DNA from: Porodaedalea pini
Taxonomy: Eukaryota; Basidiomycota; Agaricomycetes; Hymenochaetales; Hymenochaetaceae
Assembly (NCBI GenBank): GCA_002794775.1
Contig: NBAY01000003.1
Coordinates: forward strand, 1,426,001 to 1,490,000
DNA length: 64,000 nucleotides
Reading direction: 5' to 3'
The position numbers and the translations under genes were made by a program. The notes under the pieces were generated by a model. The model did not search any database. It saw only the letters and a list, made by a program, of their open reading frames with translations, and had not been told where the DNA came from. Positions 11,321-23,738 of this stretch are shown one piece after another (positions within the stretch are counted from its first letter, which is position 1; every line of letters starts with the position of its first letter).

Positions 11321-12442
11321 TAGGCCCGTTATATCACCAGGCACTTTCCACTTGTAAAACGATTGTGGAAGTATTGTAGCTTATTTCTGTAACCGTTTCT
11401 GTATACTCCTACAGTCCTGTATTAATATCTGATGTGAAGAACACTTTGCTTCTTGGGAAGAAGGGAACGAAAAAGGCAAAATTGCGTGGCAATATTAATA
11501 GTGTGCCATTTCTACTTCGAATTTGACTGAGGTACACTTAAACTAACGGAAACAATTCTTAATAAAATTCGCCTGTGTCTTTGACCAATGTAGTGGCGCT
11601 GCGGAATGAGCAAGCGTTTAGGATCGTCGAGCAAAACCACATGCTCAAGAACTTCTAAGTTCTAGTCTTCGAAGTTCGGCCTTTCCGTGGGATCCACGAC
11701 GAACTTCATTCGTAAGTGTCAATTGAGAGCCTGTACAGCCTATGAGGCAGGCTCGTTAAATCGAGAGGCCTTTCCAAGCGAACGGTCAGAACACATGGCG
11801 GCGGCTTACGAGATAGAGAATTGGAGTCTGTTCAAGTTGCATCCAAGTAACGCCGAGCTAGGTATGTACAATCAGGGATGCCAAGACTTGGGATGACTTA
11901 TACAGGAGCTAGGATAAGATTTTGAGGACACTGTCGACCCCTTGTCGACTCATTTTCCGGGAGCAAACAGTTCTCCCGATCCAAATTGTCGTGAACGGCT
12001 TTCTCTACTGAGACCGAACCTCGACCCCTAAACCATGGAGAAAATAAGAATTGAAGAGATTTAGAGGCGAGCTGTACAATAGGATCATATTATATATTGC
12101 GGAAGGATTTCAGCACATTATTGCTATGTACACTTATGCGCCCATGTACATACAAGTACTAGTGCCAGTGGGCCTTCGACTACATACTATTAGTAGCTGT
12201 TGGCTGCGCTAGTAAGGAGACACGTCAGAGACATTATAAAGAAGTTGGCTCAATGAGCAATTGTATATAATACTGTTACGTTCCTTCCCTGTGCTCTAAT
12301 GTCGCTACTCAGGCTAAGGCGACTGAGCACGGCAACTCAAATGATCGCCGTTTCACGACGCGTCGCAGCGCACGTCCACGTGAAAATCACGTGTCTATAT
12401 GGTCACACGTGAAGGCACTGAGCTAGTGATACAACCTTTGTA
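11321..12442. other. Intergenic region with a cluster of CACGTG sites
   Basis: No gene is recognised between elongin A and the MITE. The longest frame (11687-11896, 69 codons) has no known motif. Three CACGTG palindromes lie at 12377-12382, 12388-12393 and 12406-12411, within 35 bp. They match the binding core of bHLH factors. They sit between two convergent genes, so a promoter role for either neighbour is not obvious. Confidence 0.45.
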
Positions 12443-12471
12443 AGGTAGGGAAAGTATAAACTCGACCAACC
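12443..12471 (+). repeat. Left terminal inverted repeat of the MITE
   Basis: 29 nt, identical to the reverse complement of 12999-13027. A TA dinucleotide precedes it. Confidence 0.9.
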
Positions 12472-12998
12472 AAGTCACATTACTGTCACGGTTCCTGAGC
12501 ACTGCATTTACCCCATTTGGAAGGACACTAACGGCAAAAATCTCGAAGGATGCAAGGACAACTTTCTAACTTCTAAAAAATTCCTTCCATAATTCACTGA
12601 GCTTGTCTCCTGTAGGCTCTTGCATACATTTACAATGAGTTCATTGGGATTCTTTTGAGGTTCAGACAAACTTACCAAATGTGGCATATGACAAATATGT
12701 TACAAATTATGTAATTAAATAAGATATTACCTTCTTTGGAGCAGCAAAATATTCAGTCCAGAAAATTGATTTGTATCCAGAAGCCTGGAAATGCAATTCT
12801 ATGGTGTTTGACAAAAGCAACTTTTTTCCTTAAATAGTAAGCCCTAAACTCAATATTCAGAAAATATAAATCCATACATCTGAGCCACAGATGTCCTCTA
12901 AAGTTCTATGAGAATGAAAGATGCATTTGGGATGTTGTGTTGAAGCAATTGAGCTCGACACCGTGTGCCACCCAATAAGGCAAGTAGGGTTGTGTCAC

Positions 12999-13027
12999 GG
13001 TTGGTCGAGTTTATACTTTCCCTACCT
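12999..13027 (-). repeat. Right terminal inverted repeat of the MITE
   Basis: 29 nt, identical to the reverse complement of 12443-12471. A TA dinucleotide follows it at 13028-13029. Confidence 0.9.
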
Positions 13028-13347
13028 TATGTACCTTGCAAAACTAGCAACATGGCGCAAAACTATATGTTACAGAAGATCGAGTTAGTCTAATGGACAT
13101 TCAATACTTGAGCGTGATGATAGAAAACAGGTTTTGAGAGAATTTCAGAAAGTTGGAAAAACGGGAGCTCGAAATGATGTGTCGTGGATATGCAATTAAT
13201 GAATGTGGTGATGATAATGCAGAAAATAAATGCAAGAACCCTGGACATGATGGTGACATGCAGAAGGCGGAACATGATGAGCTGGATAATCCACGTGAGT
13301 GAAGGAATAAATGGACAAGGTTCTCACAACAGTCCCACAAGTTATCC

Positions 13348-16300
13348 TCAGACCGAGACACCCGAGCTCAAGCCTGAAGGACCAGGAAGACCCGAAGCCT
13401 CTCGCCCCTTTCCCTTCCTATTGTTCCGCTCCATTCCCTGCGGCGTCTGAAGCATGTGCGACTCTCCAGTCACCAACGCCGCGTGCGGACTCTCCCATAT
13501 TCTGATCGTCCCATCATCTGAGCAAGACGCGAACATACGCTCGTTCGTCGGATTCCAAGCGACAGCATTCACACTCCCAGAACCGTGCCCTGTAAGTGCT
13601 TCGAGAAGAACGCCCGTGTCTCTGTGCCAAACGTATACGTTTCCATCTATGCACACACCGTTTATTAAGGCCGTGCAGACAGAATGAGATCATACCTTCA
13701 CTGCCGCTAACAATGAAATTCCCATCCACGCCTCCGAAGCAGCTCCGGATAACATGTTGTCCTTGGCGCTGACCTGTGAACTTGCGAGCCATTCTTGCTG
13801 AACCAAGGTCCCACAGTTGCACCTCCTGTGGCAAGCGCATGCAATGAGGCAGCAACGAAAAGTGATCAGTACTACTTATGGCAGTTTGGAGGTGGGAGCG
13901 CGCTTCTCACATCTGGAGCATGATTTACAAGGGCGTATCGCGAGTCCTGAGAGATTTTCACGCTCGTGAGCTCGCCTTCCAAGCGAATGGATCTAGACAG
14001 CGAAGACGTGTTAGGCGAAATTTTTCGCTAGAGGCTTGATAGAAGCCGAAATTAGACTACAGACGCACACTTCCTGTGTTCTACTTGCGTAATCGTAGAT
14101 AATAAGGCGATTCTCCTTCGTATTGGCTACGAGAGATTGCTGAGAAGCTGAGCCTGTACCGCTAGAAATTTGGCCATCTTGCTGCGGGGTCGATGACTTC
14201 GAATTTGTCGTGGGAAGGCACTCGAGTCCAACGATGACCATACGTGACAAATCAGGTGCGATCGCAAGGTCAGTCACTCTAACAGTAGTCTTGATCCACA
14301 AGTCCTCATGAGCACCATCCGCGTCCTAACGAGAAGCAACTTGTAAATAACCAGAATGACAGAAGAACATGAGGCACACCCATAAAATAATCTTGCGATC
14401 TAATCCTGCTGATAGAAAACCTGATCCATTCGGCAGCCATTCCAGTGCCGAGACAGTCTCTTCGTGAGAGTCGAGTTCACGAATGCACATGCCCGTCTGT
14501 GGCGACTATTCAGCACTCGCAAGGCGCCTGAACTGAAACAAGCTGACCTTCGCATTCCAGATCTTGATGTTACTGTCTGTACTTGTCAAAAGGATCATAT
14601 CGTTCGGAGACCAAGCGAGGCAGCCGACAGGATCGTTGTGGTCCCGAAGTCTCCTCTCCAATGAACACTCCCGTACATTGGGCTCGACCTCCAACTAAAC
14701 GTTCATTTCAGCATATAAAAATAAGACAGCCGGTCTAGGCAGGGCTACTTACACCGATAAGCCAGATGAAGGCGCATTTGTCCCTACTCGCACTTGCAAG
14801 ATATTGACCATCGTGACTCCACTTGATATTCCAAACCTCGTCCGCGTGCTCCTTCAGGATGTTCGTCGTAAGCAACGGGAAATCCTCGCGGCTACAGCGA
14901 TGATCAGTGTAGAGGGAGAAATATTCTGGAGTGTAAGGAGTATTGTGATATAAACAGTTCGTCCGTTGATGAGTAAATGCTTGCTCTATCAGAGCCGCGA
15001 ATCGCCGCTGCGGCATCATTGTAGAGGGAGAAATAAAACCTGACAAAAACTATGAACAACTCCAAAGAGAATGAGGCACAAACGGGTACGTACGTTGTAC
15101 ATTCGACAAGAGCGTCCTTCTTGAAGAGCCTCTCGCACCATCCCATTTGGCACGATGCCGCAAGTCATCCGCGTTTGAACACATTATTAAGCTAAAGTTT
15201 GCATGAGCACTCAAGGAATGTGCGCAAGCTTAATCGCAAGCCTACCTTGATAGAGAATGTAGCTCATCGACGTCAACATTTAGAGGTGCTAATTCGTTTC
15301 GCAGTACATGGAGCGCAGCATTGACGCTCTGCACCTCGAGCAGCTCTAAATATTTCTGCTGGCTGATGAGAAACCGAGTGATCTGAGAATATTGTTATGA
15401 TGCCTGTTATCGCAGTGAAAAACTGTGAGCTTACGCGCAGGCTTTCTTCGTCAGTTACTCCAAGACTGCTTAGGCAACTTTCGGCCTCTGCCCACTTTCC
15501 ATCAAGAATGCACGACCGGAAATGGCTCACTCCAGGAGCTTCCATTTGGTAACCGGACTCAACTTCCAGAGTCGCGGCTGACTCTCTAAACAAGGTCGTT
15601 AGTGAGAGGGACTAGTAAGTTAGCAAACAGAGACTAACAAGTATCCCACGTCTCTTAGACTCTGGACTACTAGCCTCACAAACTCCTCCCTGTCTATGTA
15701 AGAGTCCTCGAAGAGGCGTGTGCCCGGAAGATCCACTCGTGATACAACATGGGACGTGTTTCGTGCGGTATCAGGCGGCGTCGAATGCTTTCGTCCATTC
15801 GCAAAGGGCGACGCCACATCACGCACGACTGACCCGTTTCCATTCGTCATATTGTACGTGCTTCCGTTGCGCACTGCTTGTCCAGTTGATTGTATAGACA
15901 GTCCATCTGGTGAAAACATATCACGAGCACCAGGGTGTGCTAAGGAAGAATCTGAATCGAGGGAGACTGGCGTGCTGTCGTTGTTGTCGCTTTCAATAAG
16001 CCTCATCGTTGATGGTGATTTGGATGGAGATGGTAAGGGGGGATGTGTGAGGTTACAAAGGTAAGGACGAGCTAGAAGGAGAGCCACAGCAGGGATACAG
16101 AAAGCACGTTAGATGATGGTTTGCAAAGATTAATTATATATCCACGTACTAGAAGTGTGATCCTCAAGCCTCAATCTCTTTCGTACGTGCTGGTCTCCTC
16201 CTGCCCAGACTTCTAAGCTCGACGATGAAGCAGTAGAATTTGGAAAACGAAAGCCTTCCGAATAACCCGACTGTTCGTTCTCTGGCTCGAAGTCAGCGCG

Positions 16301-16963
16301 CGTCCTACGCTGTGACGTCGGGAGTGCAGGGGTGCTGTTTCCGACCGCGTCTGCAATGCTAGCGATGCTCGTCCTAGCGAATGTTGGATATCCCCGCGTT
16401 CCGGATGTTGCAGATACAAATGAAAGAATGGGTGTAGCAACGGAGTTAAGAGTATGAGCGGAAGGCGAAGATTGGGTAAGGGACGAAGGCACTACAGACC
16501 GAGGAATGGAACGGGTCGCGTCGCCCTGCGACTCTACGGCAGCAGAGGGTTCGGTATGCGTGTAAGGATCAATGGTGACAAACGCAGCGGGAGCGTATTA
16601 TGTAGCTCGGGGGGGAAGTGATAGGAAATGGTTAAGCCCGAGCGAGCTAGACGTGCTGCGCGGCACGCTCAGGATCGATGTTAGACGAGGTTGTGGATGA
16701 TACTAAGATACACGGTCGGTTTCGAGGTGCATATGCCGCTCGAGGGCGGGACCAGAACGCCAACGACGATGGCAAAACTGGGGCTTGGACTCGGGCTGCA
16801 GACGAAGGTTTGCGACTAAGACGGAAGCAGACGATGATGATGGCGTGGTAACAAAGGCTTTCTCACTCTTGACTCGCAATGCGCTCGCTGCTATCGACGA
16901 CGCGGATTTCTGTGAGTAGAAGGGAGGACTGGACGGCTTGCGCTGCTTTCGCGGTATCAGCAT
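13348..16963 (-). CDS. GID7: GID7/WDR26-like LisH-CTLH-WD40 subunit of the GID/CTLH E3 ligase
   Basis: Scaffold subunit of the GID ubiquitin ligase, which in yeast degrades gluconeogenic enzymes. After a disordered Ser/Thr-rich region come the LisH part (REEFVRLVVQSLRDVGYL, then ESAATLEVESGYQ) and CTLH (FRSCILDGKWAEAESCLSSL). The family linker QQKYLELLEVQSVNAALHVL follows. WD repeats start with LKEHADEVWNIKWSHDGQYL and end with TGHGSGSVNAVAWNPTNE and CSDDGTIRIW. The N-terminus is a reconstruction. Exon sequence ending at 16150 splices from GTACGT (16149) to 16071 and keeps frame into RPYLCNLTHPPLP, so the frames at 16130-16600 and 16703-16963 probably belong here. The first ATG is then at 16963, but the joint between those two 5' exons is uncertain. 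A shorter form could start at 16006. Confidence 0.8.
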
Positions 16964-17225
16964 CGGCGAGCATTATACACGTTCTCATTTAGTAATAATC
17001 ACACAGCACGGGCCAGGGGGCCAAGGGCACAGTGGCAAGCACCGGACACTGAGCTACCTGTTCCGGGCATTCATCATCACTTCATCACCGTCCTCGACGA
17101 TGCAGGCACACAGAGGAGACGATATACAGGTCTTTTGCTTTGATTCTAACTATCCGCCACAAGAGAAAAGTACAACACGATACAGTCTGCAGCCTGACAA
17201 CACTATCCCAAAACATGATGGCAAA

Positions 17226-18253
17226 TTACAATTCTGTGAATCGTCGGAGTCAGTCGAGCTGTAGAGAAACGGAGCGTTGAGAAACATACTCTGCATGGCG
17301 GCAACATCAGTGCTCTGCACGTAGTCTTCGAACTCCTGGATCTGCTCCTGGAGCTCGTCGAGAGAAACAAGCTCGTCCTCTACAATTATGCATAAGAGAT
17401 GACAACCAGGTGTATATGTATTTGTATTACACCTACCGATGACAATGGTGATCTGGAGCTTCCTGATACCGAAACCAATGGGGACCAGCTTGGACGCACC
17501 CCAAACGAGACCCGGCTTCTCGATCGAGCGTACGGCTTCTTCAAGCGCCTTCATGTCCGTCTCATCGTCCCACGGCTTCACCTCAAGAGTAACAACAGAC
17601 TGGAATAATGATTATGAGTTTTTTTTAAATTATGAATCGGTGTAAGTAGGAAGGTATCTAAGACATGATCTGACCTTAGCGATCGTCTTGGGCTTGTTGG
17701 CTTTCTTGGCCTCATACGCCTTGACACGCTCGGCCTTGATACGCTCAGCCTCCGCATCTTCCTCCTCGTCCGATCCGAATAAATCGACATCGTCGTCGTC
17801 ATCCTCGGCAGGCTTCGTCGGCGCTGGAGTAGCCTCAGCACTCCTGGAAAAGACCTCACCAGCGGTCGATGTTCCCGGAAGCGATCCGTGCTCAACACTG
17901 TACGAGGCAATGTGCTTGTACCAGCGTGCAGAGTTGGGGAACTCTGCGGCAGAGGGTTCAGAGCCGAGCGCCTTGAAGACGTGAACATCGGCCTGAGAAG
18001 GAGTGTACCTACACAAAAAAAAAGGCGTGGGTCCCAATAGATAACAGAAGAAAGTCACACAAGGAAGAGTAGATCAGTAGCCATGAAATTTAAAAATCGG
18101 CATGCTTGAGCAGCGATGTCTAGTCGCTTCTTGGAAACACGGACCATGGTATGGAAATCATCATGAAAGATAAAGGGATAGAACATACACTCACCCTTCG
18201 ACGTACGAGCGGCTTGCAAGGTGAGATTCGAGCTTTGCAAGATCAGCAGACAT
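17226..18253 (-). CDS. EFB1: Translation elongation factor 1-beta (eEF1B-alpha, nucleotide exchange factor)
   Basis: This factor recharges eEF1A with GTP during elongation. The N-terminal GST-like helix starts [20 protein letters not shown] and continues [16 protein letters not shown] after an intron. A central acidic stretch ([16 protein letters not shown]) and a Lys/Ala-rich linker follow. The GEF domain then shows [33 protein letters not shown] and DDE-type [20 protein letters not shown]. Reading on without splicing gives an unlikely 30-residue tail. A GTATGT..CAG intron (17289-17234) instead leads to an 8-nt last exon (17233-17226), which makes the conserved end AMQKL-stop. The gene is divergent from the phosphoglucomutase, 179 bp apart. 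Confidence 0.95.
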
Positions 18254-18432
18254 TTTGTGAAGGAATCGATGGATGAGGAGAGAAGTAGAGGAAAAAGATG
18301 CGAATAACCTTTTTTGAGCACTTTCTATGGTTTAGGGCCGGTGAGGCTCTCAAAGTGGGATTGCCCGCCTTTGACTACATACTTCTCTGCTAAAAGAACC
18401 ACCACACTTTCAAGAATATTATTATTAGCATC

Positions 18433-21413
18433 ATGGACTCTATTCTTCAAGCTTTAGTACAAGAATGGCTGCATCTCGATAAGGTCTGCATGATAGACAT
18501 CATCCGGCGTTGAGCACTGAATTCTCACCTTGACGGCGCCCAGAATGAAGACACCGTACGCGAGATTAAGGATCTTGTATCTAAAGACGACGTGAAAGAA
18601 TTAGAAAGACGAATGAGGTACTCTTACCTTTCGCTCCTATTGAAGGCTGCTTGCTTACTATCCTCCTTCCCCGGAAAACCACTGCAGCAAACGCATTGAG
18701 TTTGGAACGGCAGGTTTCGAATTCATGTTTGCTCGATTCAGTAGAGTAGGAGTGTTGACGCTTGCCATATACAATGTAGGCCTTCGAGGGAGAATGGAGG
18801 CAGGGTGGGCACGCATGAATGATCTGACAATCATCCAGGCCTCACAGGTTTGTTGTATCACACTATAATATATTGAACGCGGTATGCTGAGAATGATAAT
18901 TATTGTGAATTTCAGGGCCTTTGCGCGTATGCTCTTCGCGAAATCCCAGAAGCCACGAGGCGAGGAATCGTCATCGGTCATGACCATCGACACCACTCTG
19001 AAGCGTGGGCGAAACTTGTCGCCATGGTCTTTTTAAACAAGGGTTTCAAGGTTTACTTGCATCGCAGACTTGTCCACACTCCTCTGTTCGTGCATCGAAA
19101 TGTATTTCAGAGCTTACGTTGTCCTGACACCGAATGAAGAGTACCATTCACTGTGTCTAAGCTTCGCGCCGCATGCGGTGTCATGATTACCGGTTCGTTC
19201 TACGCCATTTGATCTAATAATTGGGCACATTAACTAAACAATCTGATACCAGCCAGTCACAATCCAAAGGTAGTGCCTCTCTCTTTGCATAAAGCTCAGT
19301 TCTTATTTCTAGTTTAGGCAGATAATGGGTACAAGGTTCGACAGGCTACCTTTTCTCATATGGTGATTTTGACCAACCAGCCTGTATAGGTTTATTGGGA
19401 AAATGCCGTACAGGTGTGAATACTTCGGTCAGCAAGTGAAGACTGGTTACTGACGTATTCTCGGTTTCGTAAGATTATAAGTCCTCATGATACTGGCATC
19501 GCAAAAGCCATCGAGGAAAATCTCGAGCCTCGGTCTTGGGATGTAGGGATGGTTGACACTTCATCATTCTGCGAAGATGTTTCCAGTAGTATGATAGAGT
19601 CGTATTTCGCTGCAGTTAGGACTTTGAGCACTTCACGGTAAGCTGGCTTTTATTTTTGACTGGACATATATGCGCCATGGCTTACAATTTCTTGGAAGTG
19701 CGCTTTGCATGGAGAGCAATCTGAAATTCGTCAACACATCAATGGTTCGAAAAATACATCGTGGCATTCATTGACTGAGGATAACAACAATCCTATAGCA
19801 TGGCGTGGGGCATGTGTACGCGGTGCAAGCTTTTGAAGCTTTTGGTCTACCCGCCTTTCAGGCCGTGAAGGCTCAACAAGATCCAGACCCGGAGTTCCCA
19901 ACCGTGGTGTTCCCTAATCCAGAGGAGAAAGGTCAGCTCTACTGCTGCGGATATTCTACCTGACGACAGCTCATAACATCTCGTTCAAGGCGCTCTTGTC
20001 CGTAATCTAATCAAGTGACGCTTCCTTTGTTTCGATCCACTGATTTCGATTTAGGATCTAGCGTTGAAGAAAGCTGACGAAACAGGTGCCTCATATGTAC
20101 TGGCGCAAGACCCGGACGCCGATCGCTTCTCAGCTGCTGAGAAGGGGTCAGTCCCACGTTCTCAAGCTTTTCATTCGCGCTGATTTGCGTAACAGGCCCG
20201 ATGGAAATTGGATTACGTTTACAGGAGATCAGCTCGGTGCGATCTTCGCTGCAAAATGCTTGGACAGCTATCGCGCAAGAGGGGAACCTTTAGGTGCCTC
20301 CCTCTCGTCATTTGACTCGGATTGTTCAAGTTTAATGTTTCCTACAGACAAACTCGCGATGGTGGCGTCAACTGTTAGCTCGAAGATTGTGGAAGCTATG
20401 GCTTTAAAGGAAGGTTTCTCATTCGTTGAGACACTGACAGGTTTGAAATGAAATTCTCCGTATTTGGTTCAGTACTGAAATACATCAGCAGGATTCAAGT
20501 ATATCGGAAACAGAGCTCAAGAGCTGGAAAGACAAGGCTTCAATGTACTCTTCGGCTACGAAGAGGCAATTGGGTTCATGATTGGGCCTTACATCCGTGA
20601 CAAAGATGGTATTACGGCTACCGTAAGTTCGATTATTTCAGCAATCTTGTTTTCAACAACTTAAGAATACTCGTTACACAGGCCTCTTTTGCCGAGTTGG
20701 CAGTAAAACTTGCTTCTAAAGGGTCCAGCGTGTCCGCTTATCTGAAAGAGCTGTACAGCAGGTAGGTTCTGTTTGCTTCATCCGTCTTTCCAAGCTCTTC
20801 GAGCTGATGGCCAGCAGATATGGACATTTCGAGGTATAGCCTTCAGACAATGTTCTTTGAACATCAGCTCGAATTTGCTCTACAGACAGCTAATAGCTAT
20901 TTCGTATGTAACGATCCACCCACCATTGATCGGATCTTTGCAAGGCTTCGGGCGTATCATGAGGTAGGGCAGTTCTCCCGGGTGTCACGTGGTGCTTATG
21001 TCGAGTGAATCTGTAGAACAGAACGAAAGGCGAGCCGAACTACCCGTGTGCGATCGCAGGGCTGAAGGTGACGAGTGTCAGAGACCTGACTGTCGGCTAT
21101 GATAGTGCGAATCCGCCAACCTTCAAGCCGGTACTTCCACTATCATCGGGGCACATGATTCAATTCCGAGCTCAATCGGAGCTTGATGATACTAAGATTA
21201 CGCTCACCACAAGGTAGGCCCGCACTTCGACTCTTTAAAACTTCTACTAATAGACCTTTCTATAGGACTTCCGGAACAGAGCCGAAAATCAAGTTCTACC
21301 TCGAGGGAAGCGGTAGTGATGTCGCAAAAGTAAAGGACATTCTTCCGAAAGTTGTCACTGAGCTCCGCGACGTCTGGATGGAAGCTGAAAAGAATGGACT
21401 TCGAATGCCTTGA
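18433..21413 (+). CDS. Phosphoglucomutase/phosphopentomutase (PGM2-type alpha-D-phosphohexomutase)
   Basis: It moves phosphate between C1 and C6 of glucose or C1 and C5 of ribose. The N-terminal residues [20 protein letters not shown] match the PGM2/phosphopentomutase branch rather than the classic PGM1 branch. The catalytic loop is TASHNPKADNGYK with the phosphoserine. It is spread over two tiny exons, 19253-19269 (17 nt) and 19318-19335 (18 nt). The metal loop DPDADRFS lies near 20110, the sugar-binding EEAIGF near 20560 and the phosphate-binding [13 protein letters not shown] near 21270. All four functional loops are present, so the enzyme looks active. About a dozen introns occur. The start ATG sits 179 bp from EFB1. 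Yeast Pgm3/Prm15 is the nearest named relative I would expect. Confidence 0.9.
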
Positions 21414-21473
21414 TGTGGAATTGCCTCCTTACGCTAGAGATAAACTGCTCGTAAGGAGATAATGAATGAAGAG

Positions 21474-23573
21474 TTACAGAATGCGTGATTTTCTACGGAT
21501 ATCCAGGGCTTTGGCGACATTCCAGCTCTCCATAGACATCTGGCTCTCAAGCTGAGACAGCGCGACAAGCCTTTCGAACAAAAATACAATAAGACGTCAA
21601 CAACAGTACGAAAAACAGATGTTGATATTAATTCCGACCTGGCTATCGTCATTCGGCGGACAAGGTCATCCGCTGTGATCGATCCTTTCTCTTGACGCTC
21701 CTGCACGAAGTCGTTTTTGATGTGCTAAACAGACGAACCGATTAGCTAGCCAGGAATTTACAAGATCAACTTGCTTTTACCTCTGATAATTGTTCTCCTA
21801 CAGTGACTTTGGCTGTCTTGGCGCGTACGACGAATTCGCGGAAAGAAGAGAGGATCTCAGGTGAAGGCCATTTTACGAACTGCCTTTCTTTATATAGGTC
21901 CGACGAGGCGTCAGATCGAAGGGGGATAACGATGCTTGACTGTAAAGGGACTGCATATTAGCATCGGAAAATGAGAAAGACGACGAACGCACCTCGAGAA
22001 ACAAGCTCTTCTTGCCGTCTGTGAGAGTGATGAACTTGATGTCCGTCGGGAAAGAGTATTGACTAAAAGGAAACTTGTACGGCAGCGTCTGAAGTTTAGC
22101 TACTTCCTGGAGTGCCTGTACATTTTCGAGGCCTGTGAGAGTTGTGAGTAGTGAGGATGGCGTCGAACGGAACGGACATGAGCTCACCCTTCTCTAACAG
22201 GCTTCCTTCCACGATGCCAGTCTCGGTGGTAACGATAGTAGTATCGTTTGGGACTTGCAAAATACCCGCATGCAAATCCTCATCTTTGCTCTCTGGAAGG
22301 AAGTTCCGTTCATTCAAGAGTTTCAAAGTAAGCGGAAGAAAGAAGTATAACGGTAGCACTTCCGATAACACAAGAGAAATCGTTGGGATGATCCCGACCG
22401 ACGGTCTGGCGAATTCTGATAGGGTTACAGACATAGGGAAGAGAGAAGGATTGCGAGATTCGCTAGGCATGTCTATTAGGGCAAAGGAATCGGACACATC
22501 CAAGCTGAAACTCACACAGAAGATAAACAACTCAGTAGAACCCACTCTGCTGCGTCGCGGTCACATCCTAGAGCCTCAGAAGACATCCAATCGATCAATG
22601 CATCCCGCGCATTATGTGCTTGGGATGCTTCAGGCTCGGTCGACGGTGATGAGGTCAACGTTTTAGGGAGTCGGCGGTGAAAAAGGACGTGCAGCGTTGG
22701 TACCATCGCGTCCGTAACGAATTCCGAGTGAACGCTGAAGATCTTTCGCTTTAGCATATTTTCGAATAAGCGCTAACCGACTCACGACTCAGACTCGGAC
22801 GTCAGCATACCAACAAATTCGTGCACGCTTGTGGGCTTCAATAATTCTGCGGAATCATCATAGACCTAGATCCTGGTTATTCGATCACGCTTGTTGAGTG
22901 AGGCTTCGATTGAAGAAACGAACCTTGAGTTGTGCTGCGACGTGCATTGTGTCGGGAATAGGGAATTTATGGGCTTTACAATGCGATGTGTCTAAGTTTA
23001 GATAATTAATAAAGAGAACTGATTGTTTATACGATGGCTGAAGACGCACTGGCAGCAGAACTTCCTGAGTCGCAGGCCACGGAGCCTGGTGTGCTTCGGG
23101 AAGGTTCGCACCAATGACCCTCCCCAGGGATGTTCACAGCCCAGATCACGTCTCGCTCTTTCAACATGTTGAAGTCCGAATGCAAATAGAGCTGATCTGG
23201 AAGTTCTTCTTCATTATCTAGGCCCCAACCACCACATGTCAAGCCTCTCAAAGAGGAAAGATACATTTCGGGCGAGCAGGAAGTATCCTGTACCATGGCT
23301 CGAAACCTGACCAAGGACATCGGAGCATAGGTGCTGGGCAGACGAGCCGTATCTAGTAAAGGTATCTATAAAAACATGGGTTTATGAGTTGACGGGCACT
23401 AGCACAGCAATACGCACCTGGCCTAACGCATCACCTGCAAACACGGAGGAGAAATGCTCTCTGACAATAGCCGGAAACTCATTCGTCTTTCCGTCTGCAG
23501 CGGCCTTTGCGAACAGGTCCTTGAGTGCAAGCGATGGGGATAGAAGAGTGTCGACGAGTGTCCCGGAGACCAT
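21474..23573 (-). CDS. Mini-chromosome maintenance complex-binding protein (MCMBP/Mcb1 family)
   Basis: MCMBP binds MCM3-7 and acts in replication and MCM assembly or removal in the nucleus. The protein opens MVSGTLVDTLLSPSLALKDL, followed by IPLLDTARLPSTYAP and LVRFRAMVQDTSCSPEMYL, the family hallmark. WAVNIPGEGHWCE comes next. The middle has ALIDWMSSEALGCDRDAAEW and LLSCLSSV, then VTTETGIVEGSLLEKGE. NVQALQEVAKLQTLPYKFPF and FPTDIKFITLTDGKKS are further family blocks. The C-terminus restores LVALSQLESQMSMESWNVAK through an intron. The gene ends 60 bp from the mutase stop (convergent). The 23.7-26.7 kb insertion begins roughly 120 bp upstream of its start codon. Confidence 0.87.
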
Positions 23574-23738
23574 GATTTTACTATCTGGCGATAGCAGGGC
23601 TACCAATCTTAATATACAAACGCAACCCCCTACTTTTGACACAGCCACATGCTGACTAAATTCGGACTTTCAATATTTTTGATGCTTCTTTTTTCCTTCT
23701 TTAGTTGTCACCCACATGCTCCTGCTCCGGCCAGCTCC

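Larger units (their letters stand above)
12443..13027. mobile_element. MITE, 585 bp, with 29-bp perfect terminal inverted repeats
   Basis: The left end, 12443-12471, begins AGGTAGGGAAAGTATAAACT. Its exact reverse complement stands at 12999-13027. The element is flanked by TA on both sides (12441-12442 and 13028-13029), as expected for target duplication by Tc1/mariner-type transposases. The interior is AT-rich and has no open frame of useful length, so the element is non-autonomous. Family assignment rests only on the TA flanks and inverted ends. Confidence 0.85.

Noticed and set aside
11687..11896. 69-codon plus frame after elongin A
   Set aside because: No recognisable motif, no clear promoter and no extension by splicing.
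16130..16492. Separate small gene in front of GID7
   Set aside because: The frame has no ATG of its own and splices in frame into GID7, so it is better explained as GID7 5' exon sequence.
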